A stretch of 64,000 nucleotides of DNA from Rhizobium sp. R635 (GTDB taxonomy: Bacteria > Pseudomonadota > Alphaproteobacteria > Rhizobiales > Rhizobiaceae), in the NCBI RefSeq assembly GCF_002211285.1, contig NZ_LOKX01000035.1:124001-188000 (forward strand), given 5' to 3'. Numbering within the stretch: position 1 is the stretch's first letter; every line of letters starts with the position of its first letter. Below the pieces are notes generated by a model. It did no database searches. It saw only the letters and a list, made by a program, of their open reading frames with translations, and was not told the origin of the DNA. Shown piece by piece: positions 23,956 to 31,170 of the stretch. The translations under genes were made by a program, and so were the position numbers.

Positions 23956-24453
23956 CGAACGAGCTTCAGCGACTTCAAATGCCCGGCGGCGCGCGCGCTC
24001 GACAGCGTCGGCGATTGGTGGAGCATCCTGATCCTGCGCGATGCCTTTCATGGGCTGTCGCGCTTCGACGAATTCCAGAAGAGCCTCGGCGTGGCGCCGA
24101 ACATTCTCACCCGGCGGCTCAAGCATCTAACGGATGAAGGGCTGTTCGAACGGCGTCTCTACCATCAGCGCCCTGCCCGCTACGAATATGTGCTGACGGA
24201 AAAGGGCCGCGATTTCTTCCCTGTCCTCATGGCGCTGTTTTCCTGGGGAAGCCGTCACATTCCGGAAGAGGATCTCGCCTTCCTGCTCGGCGACGCCTCC
24301 GGCAGAGAGCGTCGGACGATGCTGGTCGACGCGCAAACCGGAGAAGAAGTAACACCCGAAAACACCAGCCTGCTTGCAGGTCCAGCCGCCGACGACGAAG
24401 CGCGCGAGCGGATCGCCCGCATGCGCGCCTGGTATCTCGGCATCGACGCATAG
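23950..24453 (+). CDS. HxlR-family transcriptional regulator
   Basis: A protein of 167 residues. ATG 23950 begins MQRTSFSDFKCPAARALDSV with the conserved Cys (CPAARALDSVGDWWSILILRDA) that marks the family; some HxlR proteins sense electrophiles or disulfide stress through it. The winged helix is FDEFQKSLGVAPNILTRRLKHL and the wing is YHQRPARYEYVLTEKGR. The earlier in-frame ATG at 23917 lies in the operator and adds only 11 residues. The C-terminal 50 residues exceed the minimal family length (about 110). It is followed 13 bases later by a KAS II gene. Confidence 0.9.
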   Translation: MQRTSFSDFKCPAARALDSVGDWWSILILRDAFHGLSRFDEFQKSLGVAPNILTRRLKHLTDEGLFERRLYHQRPARYEYVLTEKGRDFFPVLMALFSWGSRHIPEEDLAFLLGDASGRERRTMLVDAQTGEEVTPENTSLLAGPAADDEARERIARMRAWYLGIDA

Positions 24454-24466
24454 AAAGGAAAGTGGA

Positions 24467-25732
24467 ATGGATCGGATCGTTGTCACCGGCATGGGACTTG
24501 TCTCGCCACTCGGCACGGGCGTCGAGCCCGCCTGGAAACATCTCCTCGACGGCGCTTCGGGTCTGAGAGTGCTGGCAGACAATGTCGTCGGCGAGCTTTC
24601 GGCCAAGGTCGGCGGTGTCGTCCCCGGCATCGCGGAGGATGCGCAGGCCGGCTTCGACCCGGACCGGTATGTGCCGCCCAAGGACCAGAAGAAGATGGAC
24701 CGCTTTATCCAGTTCGCCATGGCGGCGACGGAGGAAGCGGTGAAGCAGGCCGGCTGGACGCCGGCCGACCAAGGCGAACGCGAGCGCACGGCAACGATCA
24801 TCGCCTCCGGTGTCGGCGGCTTTCCGGCCATCGCCGAGGCGGTGCGGATCGGCGAAACCCGTGGGGTACGGCGGCTGTCGCCCTTTACCGTGCCCTCTTT
24901 CCTCGTCAACCTCGCCGCCGGTCAGGTCAGCATCCGCTACGGCTTCAAAGGGCCTCTCGGAGCGCCGGTGACGGCCTGTGCGGCCAGCGTCCAGGCGATC
25001 GGCGATGCGGCGCGGCTGATCCGCTCCGGTGAAGCTGAGGTGGCGATCTGCGGCGGCGCCGAGGCCTGCATCGACAAGGTAAGCCTCGGCGGCTTTGCGG
25101 CGGCGCGTGCCCTTTCCACCGGCTTTAACGAGACGCCGGAGCTTGCTTCGCGGCCCTTCGACACGGCGCGCGACGGTTTCGTCATGGGCGAAGGCGCCGG
25201 CATCCTCGTCATCGAAACGCTGGAGCATGCACTTGCCCGCGGCGCCAAGCCGCTCGCAGAACTCGTCGGTTACGGCACGGCGGCTGATGCCTATCACATG
25301 ACGTCAGGCCCCGAGGACGGCGACGGCGCGCGGCGCGCGATGGAAGCAGCACTCCGGCAGGCGAAGATTCCGGCTTCCGAGGTCAAGCATCTCAATGCGC
25401 ATGCGACCTCGACACCGGTCGGTGACAAAGGTGAGATCGCGGCGATCGGCACGGTCTTCGGCCGCAATGGCGGCATCGCCGTCAGTGCCACGAAGTCGGC
25501 GACCGGCCATCTGCTCGGCGCTGCCGGCGGGCTTGAGGCAATCTTCACCATTCTCGCGCTGCGCGACCAGATCGCGCCGCCGACCCGCAATCTGGATGAA
25601 GCTGATCCTGACGCCCACGGCATCGATATCGTCGGCAAGATGGCGCGGCCGCTGGCGATGGACTATGCCATCACCAACGGTTTCGGCTTTGGCGGCGTCA
25701 ATGCCAGCGCCCTCTTCCGGCGTTGGTCGTAA
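24467..25732 (+). CDS. fabF: Beta-ketoacyl-ACP synthase II (FabF family)
   Basis: A protein of 421 residues from ATG 24467 with AAAGGAAAG upstream. The start IVVTGMGLVSPLGTGVEPAW is typical KAS II. The catalytic triad is Cys in VTACAASVQAIGDA, His in LNAHATSTPVGD and His in KSATGHLLGAAGG, all intact. It elongates acyl chains on an acyl carrier protein. No acpP or fabG lies nearby, so it is likely a second copy beside the housekeeping FabF, possibly for special fatty acids, and it may be controlled by the HxlR regulator. Confidence 0.9.
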   Translation: MDRIVVTGMGLVSPLGTGVEPAWKHLLDGASGLRVLADNVVGELSAKVGGVVPGIAEDAQAGFDPDRYVPPKDQKKMDRFIQFAMAATEEAVKQAGWTPADQGERERTATIIASGVGGFPAIAEAVRIGETRGVRRLSPFTVPSFLVNLAAGQVSIRYGFKGPLGAPVTACAASVQAIGDAARLIRSGEAEVAICGGAEACIDKVSLGGFAAARALSTGFNETPELASRPFDTARDGFVMGEGAGILVIETLEHALARGAKPLAELVGYGTAADAYHMTSGPEDGDGARRAMEAALRQAKIPASEVKHLNAHATSTPVGDKGEIAAIGTVFGRNGGIAVSATKSATGHLLGAAGGLEAIFTILALRDQIAPPTRNLDEADPDAHGIDIVGKMARPLAMDYAITNGFGFGGVNASALFRRWS

Positions 25733-25771
25733 AGTCCGCTTTTCTTGCGCTGAAATTGGCCTACACTTCCA

Positions 25772-25799
25772 CTCCATCGGGGCTCACTCCCCGATGGAG
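25772..25799 (+). terminator. Stem-loop in the leader of the DUF4864 gene
   Basis: A perfect 11-bp stem, CTCCATCGGGG (25772-25782) and CCCCGATGGAG (25789-25799), with a 6-base loop. It ends 13 bases before ATG 25813 and has no T run, so it could end fabF transcription imperfectly or act on translation of the next gene. Confidence 0.5.
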
Positions 25800-25812
25800 C
25801 CGGAGATCAACC

Positions 25813-26241
25813 ATGCGCGCTTTCTTCGCAGTTCTCATTCTGTGTGCCGCGTCCGCCCTTTCTCCTCTCTCGGCTCGCGCCGAAGACCCGATCGACACGA
25901 CGCGGACGATGATCGAGGAGCAGATCAAAGCCTTCCTTCAGGACGATGCCGAGACCGCCTATTCCTTCGCCGCCCCCGGCATCAAGGCGATGTACCCCGA
26001 CAAAAACCTGTTCTTCGCGATGGTGAAAAAGAGCTACGAGCCCGTCTACCATCCCGGCAACTACGCCTTCGGGCGCAGCCGCTCGATCGACAACGGCGCG
26101 CTGATCTATCATGAGGTGCTGATCTCCGGCCGCGACGGCAAGGATTGGACGGCGATCTACCAGATCACCCGGCAGCCCGACGGCAGCTACCGGATCAACG
26201 GTGTGCAGATCATGCCGGATGCCGACAGCAAAGGCATCTAA
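25813..26241 (+). CDS. Secreted DUF4864 protein
   Basis: A protein of 142 residues from ATG 25813 (GGAG at 25802). Signal peptide: RAFFAVLILCAASALSPLSA, cleaved after ARA. The mature part, DTTRTMIEEQIKAFLQDDAE followed by YSFAAPGIKAMYP and WTAIYQITRQPDGSYRINGV, has the cystatin/NTF2-like pattern of DUF4864, a family of secreted proteins of unknown function. It converges with tgt. Confidence 0.8.
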   Translation: MRAFFAVLILCAASALSPLSARAEDPIDTTRTMIEEQIKAFLQDDAETAYSFAAPGIKAMYPDKNLFFAMVKKSYEPVYHPGNYAFGRSRSIDNGALIYHEVLISGRDGKDWTAIYQITRQPDGSYRINGVQIMPDADSKGI

Positions 26242-26258
26242 GCAGCGCCCACTCGGGA

Positions 26259-27389
26259 TTACACGGGTTCCAGATCGCCCCTCGCCCACTCCTCCTGCGT
26301 CTCCGCCATGAAATCGGCGAAGCGGCCCTCGGCGATCGCCTTGCGGATGCCCTGCATCAGTTCCTGGTAATAGGCGAGATTGTTCCAGGAGAGCAGCATG
26401 CCGCCGAGCGCCTCGTTGGAGCGGACGAGATGGTGCAGATAGGCGCGCGAATAATCGCGCGAGGCCGGGCAGTTCGATTGTTCATCGAGCGGGCGCATAT
26501 CCTCGGCATGGCGGGCGTTGCGGATATTGACCTTGCCGCGGCGGGTGAAGGCCAGGCCATGGCGGCCGGAACGGGTGGGCATGACGCAGTCGAACATGTC
26601 GATGCCACGGGCGACCGATTTCAGGATATCGTCTGGCGTGCCGACGCCCATGAGGTAACGCGGCTTTTCCAAGGGCAGGACGGGAAGCGTCTCCTTCAGC
26701 ATGTTCAGCATCACTTCCTGCGGCTCGCCAACCGCAAGACCGCCGACGGCATAACCCTTCAGATCGAGCTTGGTGAGCTCCTCGGCCGAACGGACACGCA
26801 GCGCCGGGATATCGCCGCCCTGGACGATGCCGAACATCGCTTTGCCGGGCTGCTCGCCGAAGGCGACCCGGCAGCGCTCAGCCCAGCGCAACGACATTTC
26901 CATGGCGCGCTCGATCTCCTTCGGCTCGGCCGGCAGCGCCACGCATTCGTCGAGCTGCATCTGGATATCGGAACCGAGCAGCCCCTGGATTTCTATAGAG
27001 CGCTCCGGCGACATATGATGCAGGCTGCCGTCGACATGCGACTTGAAGGTAACGCCCTGCTCATCGAGCTTGCGCAGACCAGACAGCGACATGACCTGGA
27101 AACCGCCCGAGTCCGTCAGGATCGGGTGCTCCCAGCGGATGAGCTTGTGCAGGCCGCCGAGACGGGCGACACGCTCGGCCGTCGGGCGCAGCATCAGGTG
27201 GTAGGTGTTGCCGAGGATGATGTCGGCGCCGGTCTCGCGTACCTGGTCGAGATACATGGCCTTAACAGTGCCGACAGTGCCGACCGGCATGAAGGCCGGC
27301 GTGCGGATATTGCCGCGCGGCATGGAGATTTCACCGAGGCGTGCGCCGGCATCGGTCTTCTTCAAGGTAAATTGGAAGGTCTCGGTCAT
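26259..27389 (-). CDS. tgt: tRNA-guanine(34) transglycosylase
   Basis: A protein of 376 residues that exchanges guanine for preQ1 in the anticodon of tRNAs with GUN anticodons. Visible motifs: TPAFMPVGTVGTVKAM, LGNTYHLMLRP, ILTDSGGFQVMSLS (Asp), GGLAVGEP and FDCVMPTRSGRHGLAFTRRG (nucleophile Asp). The zinc site is odd: the usual CxCxxC is S305-N-C307-P-A-S310, with the later His (in RAYLHHL) and the rest kept, so two of three Cys ligands are missing. The start overlaps the stop of queA as ATGA. Confidence 0.95.
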   Translation of the reverse strand: MTETFQFTLKKTDAGARLGEISMPRGNIRTPAFMPVGTVGTVKAMYLDQVRETGADIILGNTYHLMLRPTAERVARLGGLHKLIRWEHPILTDSGGFQVMSLSGLRKLDEQGVTFKSHVDGSLHHMSPERSIEIQGLLGSDIQMQLDECVALPAEPKEIERAMEMSLRWAERCRVAFGEQPGKAMFGIVQGGDIPALRVRSAEELTKLDLKGYAVGGLAVGEPQEVMLNMLKETLPVLPLEKPRYLMGVGTPDDILKSVARGIDMFDCVMPTRSGRHGLAFTRRGKVNIRNARHAEDMRPLDEQSNCPASRDYSRAYLHHLVRSNEALGGMLLSWNNLAYYQELMQGIRKAIAEGRFADFMAETQEEWARGDLEPV

Positions 27390-28471
27390 TGGTCTTTCCG
27401 GAAAAGAAGGCTGGCGTCGCCATAGGAATAGAAGCGGTAGCCTGTCGAAATGGCATGTTTGTAGGCCGCGTGCATGGTCTCGAAACCTGAAAAGGCCGAG
27501 ACCAGCATGAACAGCGTCGAACGCGGCAGATGGAAATTCGTCATCAGGATATCGACCGCCTTGAAGCGGTAGCCCGGCGTGATGAAGATGCCGGTCGCGC
27601 CCGCCCAGGGCTTGATCTCTCCCGTCTCTTCCGCGGCGCTCTCGATCAGCCGCAGCGAGGTCGTGCCGACGCAGATGATGCGCCCGCCCCTCTCCCGCAC
27701 GGCATTCAGCCTCGCAGCGACCTCAGCGCTGACATAGCCGCTTTCGAGGTGCATCTTGTGATCGGCGGTATCATCGGCCTTCACAGGCAGGAAAGTGCCG
27801 GCGCCGACGTGGAGCGTGACGAAATGGCGCTCGATGCCGGCCTTGTCGAGCACCTCGAACAAATCAGGCGTGAAATGCAGGCCGGCGGTTGGAGCGGCGA
27901 CAGCGCCCTCCTCGCGGGCATAGATGGTCTGGTAGTCGGCGCGGTCGCGCTCATCCTCCGGCCGCTTGGCGGCGATGTAAGGCGGCAGCGGAATATGGCC
28001 GACGGCGGCGATCGCCTCGTCCAGGGCCGGGCCGGAAAGGTCAAAGGCGAGCGTGACTTCGCCGGCCTCACCCTTTTCCTCGACGGTGGCGTCAAGCGAG
28101 CCGAGAAAGCAGCTTTCGCCGGAATGACCGAAGGAGATGCGATCACCTTCCTTGATGCGTTTGCCGGGCTTGGCGAAGGCTTTCCAGCGGCTCGCGCCGA
28201 CGCGCATGTGCAGCGTCGCGGAAATCTGCTGGCCGCCGGCGCCCTCGCGGTAGCGGATGCCTTCGAGCTGGGCCGGAATGACCTTGGTGTCGTTGAATAC
28301 AAGCGCGTCGCCGGCCCGCAGGAACGACGGCAGATCGCCGACGCGATGATCCGAAAGGCTCTCCGCCGCATTGGGATCGACGACCAGAAGGCGTGCGCTG
28401 TCGCGCGGCTCGGCGGGCCGCAGCGCGATGCGTTCATCCGGCAGGTCGAAATCGAAAAGGTCTACGCGCAT
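27386..28471 (-). CDS. queA: S-adenosylmethionine:tRNA ribosyltransferase-isomerase
   Basis: A protein of 361 residues from ATG 28471 (a TTG six codons earlier is less likely). QueA moves the ribosyl part of SAM onto preQ1-tRNA to form epoxyqueuosine. Visible: DLFDFDLPDERIALRPAEPR, DALVFNDTKVIPAQLEG, TAGLHFTPDLFEVLDKAGIE and LHVGAGTFLPVKADD, all family hallmarks. It is coupled to tgt, which carries out the preceding step of the same pathway. Confidence 0.95.
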   Translation of the reverse strand: MRVDLFDFDLPDERIALRPAEPRDSARLLVVDPNAAESLSDHRVGDLPSFLRAGDALVFNDTKVIPAQLEGIRYREGAGGQQISATLHMRVGASRWKAFAKPGKRIKEGDRISFGHSGESCFLGSLDATVEEKGEAGEVTLAFDLSGPALDEAIAAVGHIPLPPYIAAKRPEDERDRADYQTIYAREEGAVAAPTAGLHFTPDLFEVLDKAGIERHFVTLHVGAGTFLPVKADDTADHKMHLESGYVSAEVAARLNAVRERGGRIICVGTTSLRLIESAAEETGEIKPWAGATGIFITPGYRFKAVDILMTNFHLPRSTLFMLVSAFSGFETMHAAYKHAISTGYRFYSYGDASLLFRKDQ

Positions 28472-28493
28472 AGTGGCACTTTCAGGCAAAGCG

Positions 28494-28528
28494 AAACCCG
28501 CCCCGCGCTCTCGCGCAAGGGCGGGTTT
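28494..28528 (-). terminator. Stem-loop after the cytosolic peptidyl-prolyl isomerase gene
   Basis: AAACCCGCCC (28494-28503) pairs with GGGCGGGTTT (28519-28528); the loop can form a further GCGC-GAGA-GCGC stem. It lies just past the stop of the gene at 28544 and before queA. The tail TTTCGCTTT on the minus strand is only moderately T-rich, so partial read-through to queA is likely. Confidence 0.6.
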
Positions 28529-28543
28529 CAGCAGAAATCACAA

Positions 28544-29053
28544 TCAGACGTCGGCGGCAACCCGCAGCGAGACGATCGAGTCCGGATCGGAAACCGGCTC
28601 GCCGCGCTTGATCTTGTCGACGTTGTCCATGCCTTCGATGACCTGGCCCCAGACGGAATACTGCTTGTTCAGCCAGGGAGCATCGGTGAAGCAGATGAAA
28701 AACTGAGAGTTGGCCGAGTTCGGGTTCTGCGAACGCGCCATCGAGCAGGTGCCGCGCACATGCGGGGTGGCGGAGAATTCAGCCTTCAGGTCCGGCTTGG
28801 AAGAGCCGCCCATGCCGGCACGGCCGGGATTGAAGGTTTCCGAGCCCTTCTTGCCGAATTCGACATCGCCCGTCTGGGCCATGAAATCCTGGATGACGCG
28901 GTGGAAGACGACGCCATCATAGGCCTTCTCGCGGGCGAGTTCCTTGATGCGGGCGACATGCTCCGGGGCGACCTGCGGCAGAAGCTGAATGACAACCTTG
29001 CCCTTGGTGGTTTCCAGAATGATGGTGTTTTCGGGATCCTTGATCTCGGCCAT
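28544..29053 (-). CDS. ppiB: Cyclophilin-type peptidyl-prolyl isomerase, cytosolic
   Basis: A protein of 169 residues without signal peptide. Cyclophilin motifs: GVVFHRVIQDFMAQTGD (catalytic Arg), GTCSMARSQNPNSANSQFFI and APWLNKQYSVWGQV. It speeds proline cis-trans isomerisation during folding. A sister gene with a signal peptide lies immediately upstream, so the operon supplies one isomerase to each compartment. Confidence 0.93.
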   Translation of the reverse strand: MAEIKDPENTIILETTKGKVVIQLLPQVAPEHVARIKELAREKAYDGVVFHRVIQDFMAQTGDVEFGKKGSETFNPGRAGMGGSSKPDLKAEFSATPHVRGTCSMARSQNPNSANSQFFICFTDAPWLNKQYSVWGQVIEGMDNVDKIKRGEPVSDPDSIVSLRVAADV

Positions 29054-29081
29054 TGTCTTCTCCTCTTGTTTCTCTCGTAAT

Positions 29082-29654
29082 TTACTTCTTGCCCAGAGTG
29101 ACCTTGATCATCCGGTCGGGATTCTTGACTTCGCCGTTCTGGCCTTCGCCGCGCTTGATCTTGTCGACATTCTCCATGCCGGAAACGACCTTGCCGACCA
29201 CGGTATACTGGCCGTTGAGGAAGGAACCGTCGGCGAACATGATGAAGAACTGCGAATTGGCGGAATTCGGATCCTGCGAGCGGGCCATGCCGACCGTGCC
29301 GCGCACGAACGGCGTCTTGGAGAATTCAGCCGGAATGTCGGGCAGATCGGAAGAGCCGGTGCCGGCGAGGCTGGCATCGAAGCCCTTTTCCATATTGCCG
29401 TATTTGACGTCGCCGGTCTGGGCCATGAAGCCTTCGATGACGCGGTGGAAGGCGACGTTGTCATATTCGCCCTTCTTTGCCAGCGCCTCGATCTGGGCGA
29501 CATGCTTCGGCGCCACATCAGGCATGAGCTGGATGACGACCGGGCCGTTCTTCAGCTGGATGGTGAGGTAGTGGTCGGCCGATTGGGCGAAGGCATCCCC
29601 CGCGAAGGAGGCGAGATACAGCACGCCGGCAAATGCGAGATAAAAGAGTTTCAT
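29082..29654 (-). CDS. Cyclophilin-type peptidyl-prolyl isomerase, periplasmic
   Basis: A protein of 190 residues beginning with signal peptide KLFYLAFAGVLYLASFAGDA, cleaved near AFAQS. The cyclophilin core matches its downstream sister closely (VAFHRVIEGFMAQTGDVKYG, GTVGMARSQDPNSANSQFFI), so the pair arose by duplication. It lies 28 bases upstream of the cytosolic copy and 26 bases after coaD. Confidence 0.93.
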   Translation of the reverse strand: MKLFYLAFAGVLYLASFAGDAFAQSADHYLTIQLKNGPVVIQLMPDVAPKHVAQIEALAKKGEYDNVAFHRVIEGFMAQTGDVKYGNMEKGFDASLAGTGSSDLPDIPAEFSKTPFVRGTVGMARSQDPNSANSQFFIMFADGSFLNGQYTVVGKVVSGMENVDKIKRGEGQNGEVKNPDRMIKVTLGKK

Positions 29655-29680
29655 ATGAGCTCCGTTGCGGCGATTTCCGC

Positions 29681-30175
29681 CTAGTTTTGGCGCTTGGATG
29701 TGAGGGCTTGCAAGACGGCGGCCGGCACGAAGGCACTGACATCGCCGCCCATGGCGGCGATCTGGCGGACCAATGTGGCGGTAATGGGCCGCGACGCCGT
29801 TCCGGCGGGCAAAAAGATGGTCTGAATATCCGGCGCCATCGTCCTGTTCATGCCGGCCATCTGCATTTCATAATCGAGGTCGGTGCCGTCGCGAAGGCCG
29901 CGGATCAGAAGCGAGGCGCCGTGGGCGCGGGCGGCATCGACGACCAGATTGTCGAAGGCGACGACTGATATGTCCCCGGTCTTGCCTGGCAGCGCCTCGG
30001 CCAGCGAATGGCGGATCAGCTCGGCTCTCTCCTCGAAGGAGAAGAGCGGCGCCTTGCCGGGATGAATGCCGATCGCAACGATGACCTTCTCGGCGACATT
30101 CAGCGCCTGAACCAGAACATCCACATGTCCGTTGGTGATCGGGTCGAAGGACCCCGGATAAAAAGCTGTCGTCAT
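29681..30175 (-). CDS. coaD: Phosphopantetheine adenylyltransferase
   Basis: A protein of 164 residues, the normal size. It joins ATP and 4'-phosphopantetheine into dephospho-CoA. Motifs: AFYPGSFDPITNGHVDVLVQ with the T/HxGH nucleotide loop (TNGH), RGLRDGTDLDYEMQMAGMNR for phosphopantetheine binding, and FLPAGTASRPITATLVRQIA. It is first in the coaD-ppi-ppi-queA-tgt run; grouping of CoA, folding and queuosine genes in this order is common in rhizobia. Confidence 0.96.
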   Translation of the reverse strand: MTTAFYPGSFDPITNGHVDVLVQALNVAEKVIVAIGIHPGKAPLFSFEERAELIRHSLAEALPGKTGDISVVAFDNLVVDAARAHGASLLIRGLRDGTDLDYEMQMAGMNRTMAPDIQTIFLPAGTASRPITATLVRQIAAMGGDVSAFVPAAVLQALTSKRQN

Positions 30176-30385
30176 CTGACCCGGCCGTTGGTTTGACGCC
30201 TTTTGTCATGGATGCCGCCTTGCCGCAAGTAATTTGGCCGCAAGTGATTTGGCCGGCCGCTCCCGGCGGCTGAACGATGGATGAATGTGCCGTTCAAGGC
30301 CGTTTCAGACGCAATCCGCTTAGATCGGATCATCAAGTCGGCGGATGCCATTCCGGCATCCGGCGCTCCCGGAAAGACCAAATCC

Positions 30386-30610
30386 ATGTTGATCGTGCTC
30401 GTTGCACTAGCCGTTATATCCTCTCTCGCCGCCGAGATGGCCTATGGCTATTTCGCCGATCGTTATGAGGTGAACTGGGTACGGCCGGAACTTGCCGAGC
30501 ATGCGGCGATCGTGCGCGCAGCACGGGGCCAGTCGCGCCAAAAAACGAGCTTCGAATCTGAACGCCAGATGAACGAGACATTCAAAGTCGCTTCAGATCG
30601 GGCTTGGTAA
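30386..30610 (+). CDS. Small membrane protein of unknown function
   Basis: 74 residues from ATG 30386, which has GGAAAG upstream. The frame extends to ATG 30281 (109 residues) but without a ribosome site. The first 15 residues (LIVLVALAVISSLAAEMAYG) form one membrane helix; the rest is polar, with paired basic and acidic residues, so probably a periplasmic or cytosolic tail. Family not known. It stands before the two EcfG-controlled tiny proteins and divergently from coaD. Confidence 0.5.
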   Translation: MLIVLVALAVISSLAAEMAYGYFADRYEVNWVRPELAEHAAIVRAARGQSRQKTSFESERQMNETFKVASDRAW

Positions 30611-30630
30611 ACACCCGCTCAACATCCGGC

Positions 30631-30655
30631 GGAACCAATTTCAGACGGATGCGTT
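30631..30655 (+). promoter_or_regulatory. EcfG/RpoE2-type promoter, perfect match
   Basis: GGAAC (30631-30635), 16 bases, CGTT (30652-30655). It lies 49 bases before ATG 30704 and downstream of the stop of the preceding small gene, so it drives the two tiny membrane protein genes that follow. Confidence 0.8.
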
Positions 30656-30703
30656 CATTCAACCGACACATAGATGCGACAAGCGCGCCAGGAAGGACTG
30701 CAG

Positions 30704-30859
30704 ATGCCCGGCAAGATTACGATGATTAACGTGCTCTGGATCGCAATGGTCACGGGCATGCTGACCGCAACCGTCGCGCTCTATGATCAGAAGGTCGATA
30801 CCTCCAAGGTTTATGGTCCCTATGCTTCGGCCCGGACGGCCGTGCTGGGCCAGTACTGA
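30704..30859 (+). CDS. Tiny membrane protein, EcfG-controlled
   Basis: 51 residues from ATG 30704, chosen because AGGAAGGA lies 7 bases upstream; an earlier ATG at 30674 lacks a site. One membrane helix (INVLWIAMVTGMLTATVALY) follows a short basic head, and the tail KVDTSKVYGPYASARTAVL is polar. No family recognised. It shares its promoter with the 44-residue gene 36 bases downstream. Confidence 0.65.
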   Translation: MPGKITMINVLWIAMVTGMLTATVALYDQKVDTSKVYGPYASARTAVLGQY

Positions 30860-30895
30860 GGGGCGAGAACGCAACTCCCCAGGAAAGGAATGCCT

Positions 30896-31030
30896 ATGTT
30901 CACGATCTTGACAGTGCTCACAGCCCTCATCAGCGTCATGTTCATAGTGTCCGTGGCCTCGACGATCTCCGCGCTCAGGCGCGAAGGCGAAGAGGTGAAG
31001 GCGCTGAACGAGAAACATAGCGCATTCTGA
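30896..31030 (+). CDS. 44-residue membrane protein, EcfG-controlled
   Basis: A very short gene: ATG 30896 to TGA 31028-31030, with CAGGAAAGGA upstream (30881-30890). The protein is one membrane helix (FTILTVLTALISVMFIVSVA) followed by a charged tail (LRREGEEVKALNEKHSAF). Length, ribosome site, clean helix and the terminator that follows support it as real. It forms a two-gene unit with the 51-residue gene. Function unknown. Confidence 0.65.
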   Translation: MFTILTVLTALISVMFIVSVASTISALRREGEEVKALNEKHSAF

Positions 31031-31092
31031 CAATCCGCTCTTCCAATCTCTTCCCACCCTGGAGCGACACCCTTCCATCGCCAGGGCCATTC

Positions 31093-31121
31093 AAAGCCGG
31101 ATGCACCAAGCGTCCGGCTTT
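31093..31121 (+). terminator. Rho-independent terminator of the tiny-protein operon
   Basis: A 9-bp stem, AAAGCCGGA (31093-31101) with TCCGGCTTT (31113-31121), runs straight into further T residues (TTTTTTC on the plus strand). It lies 62 bases after the stop at 31030. Confidence 0.8.
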
Positions 31122-31170
31122 TTTCTGGCCGGCGCCAACAGGTTCACCAAATCCTCCAGCCAGGCGAATT

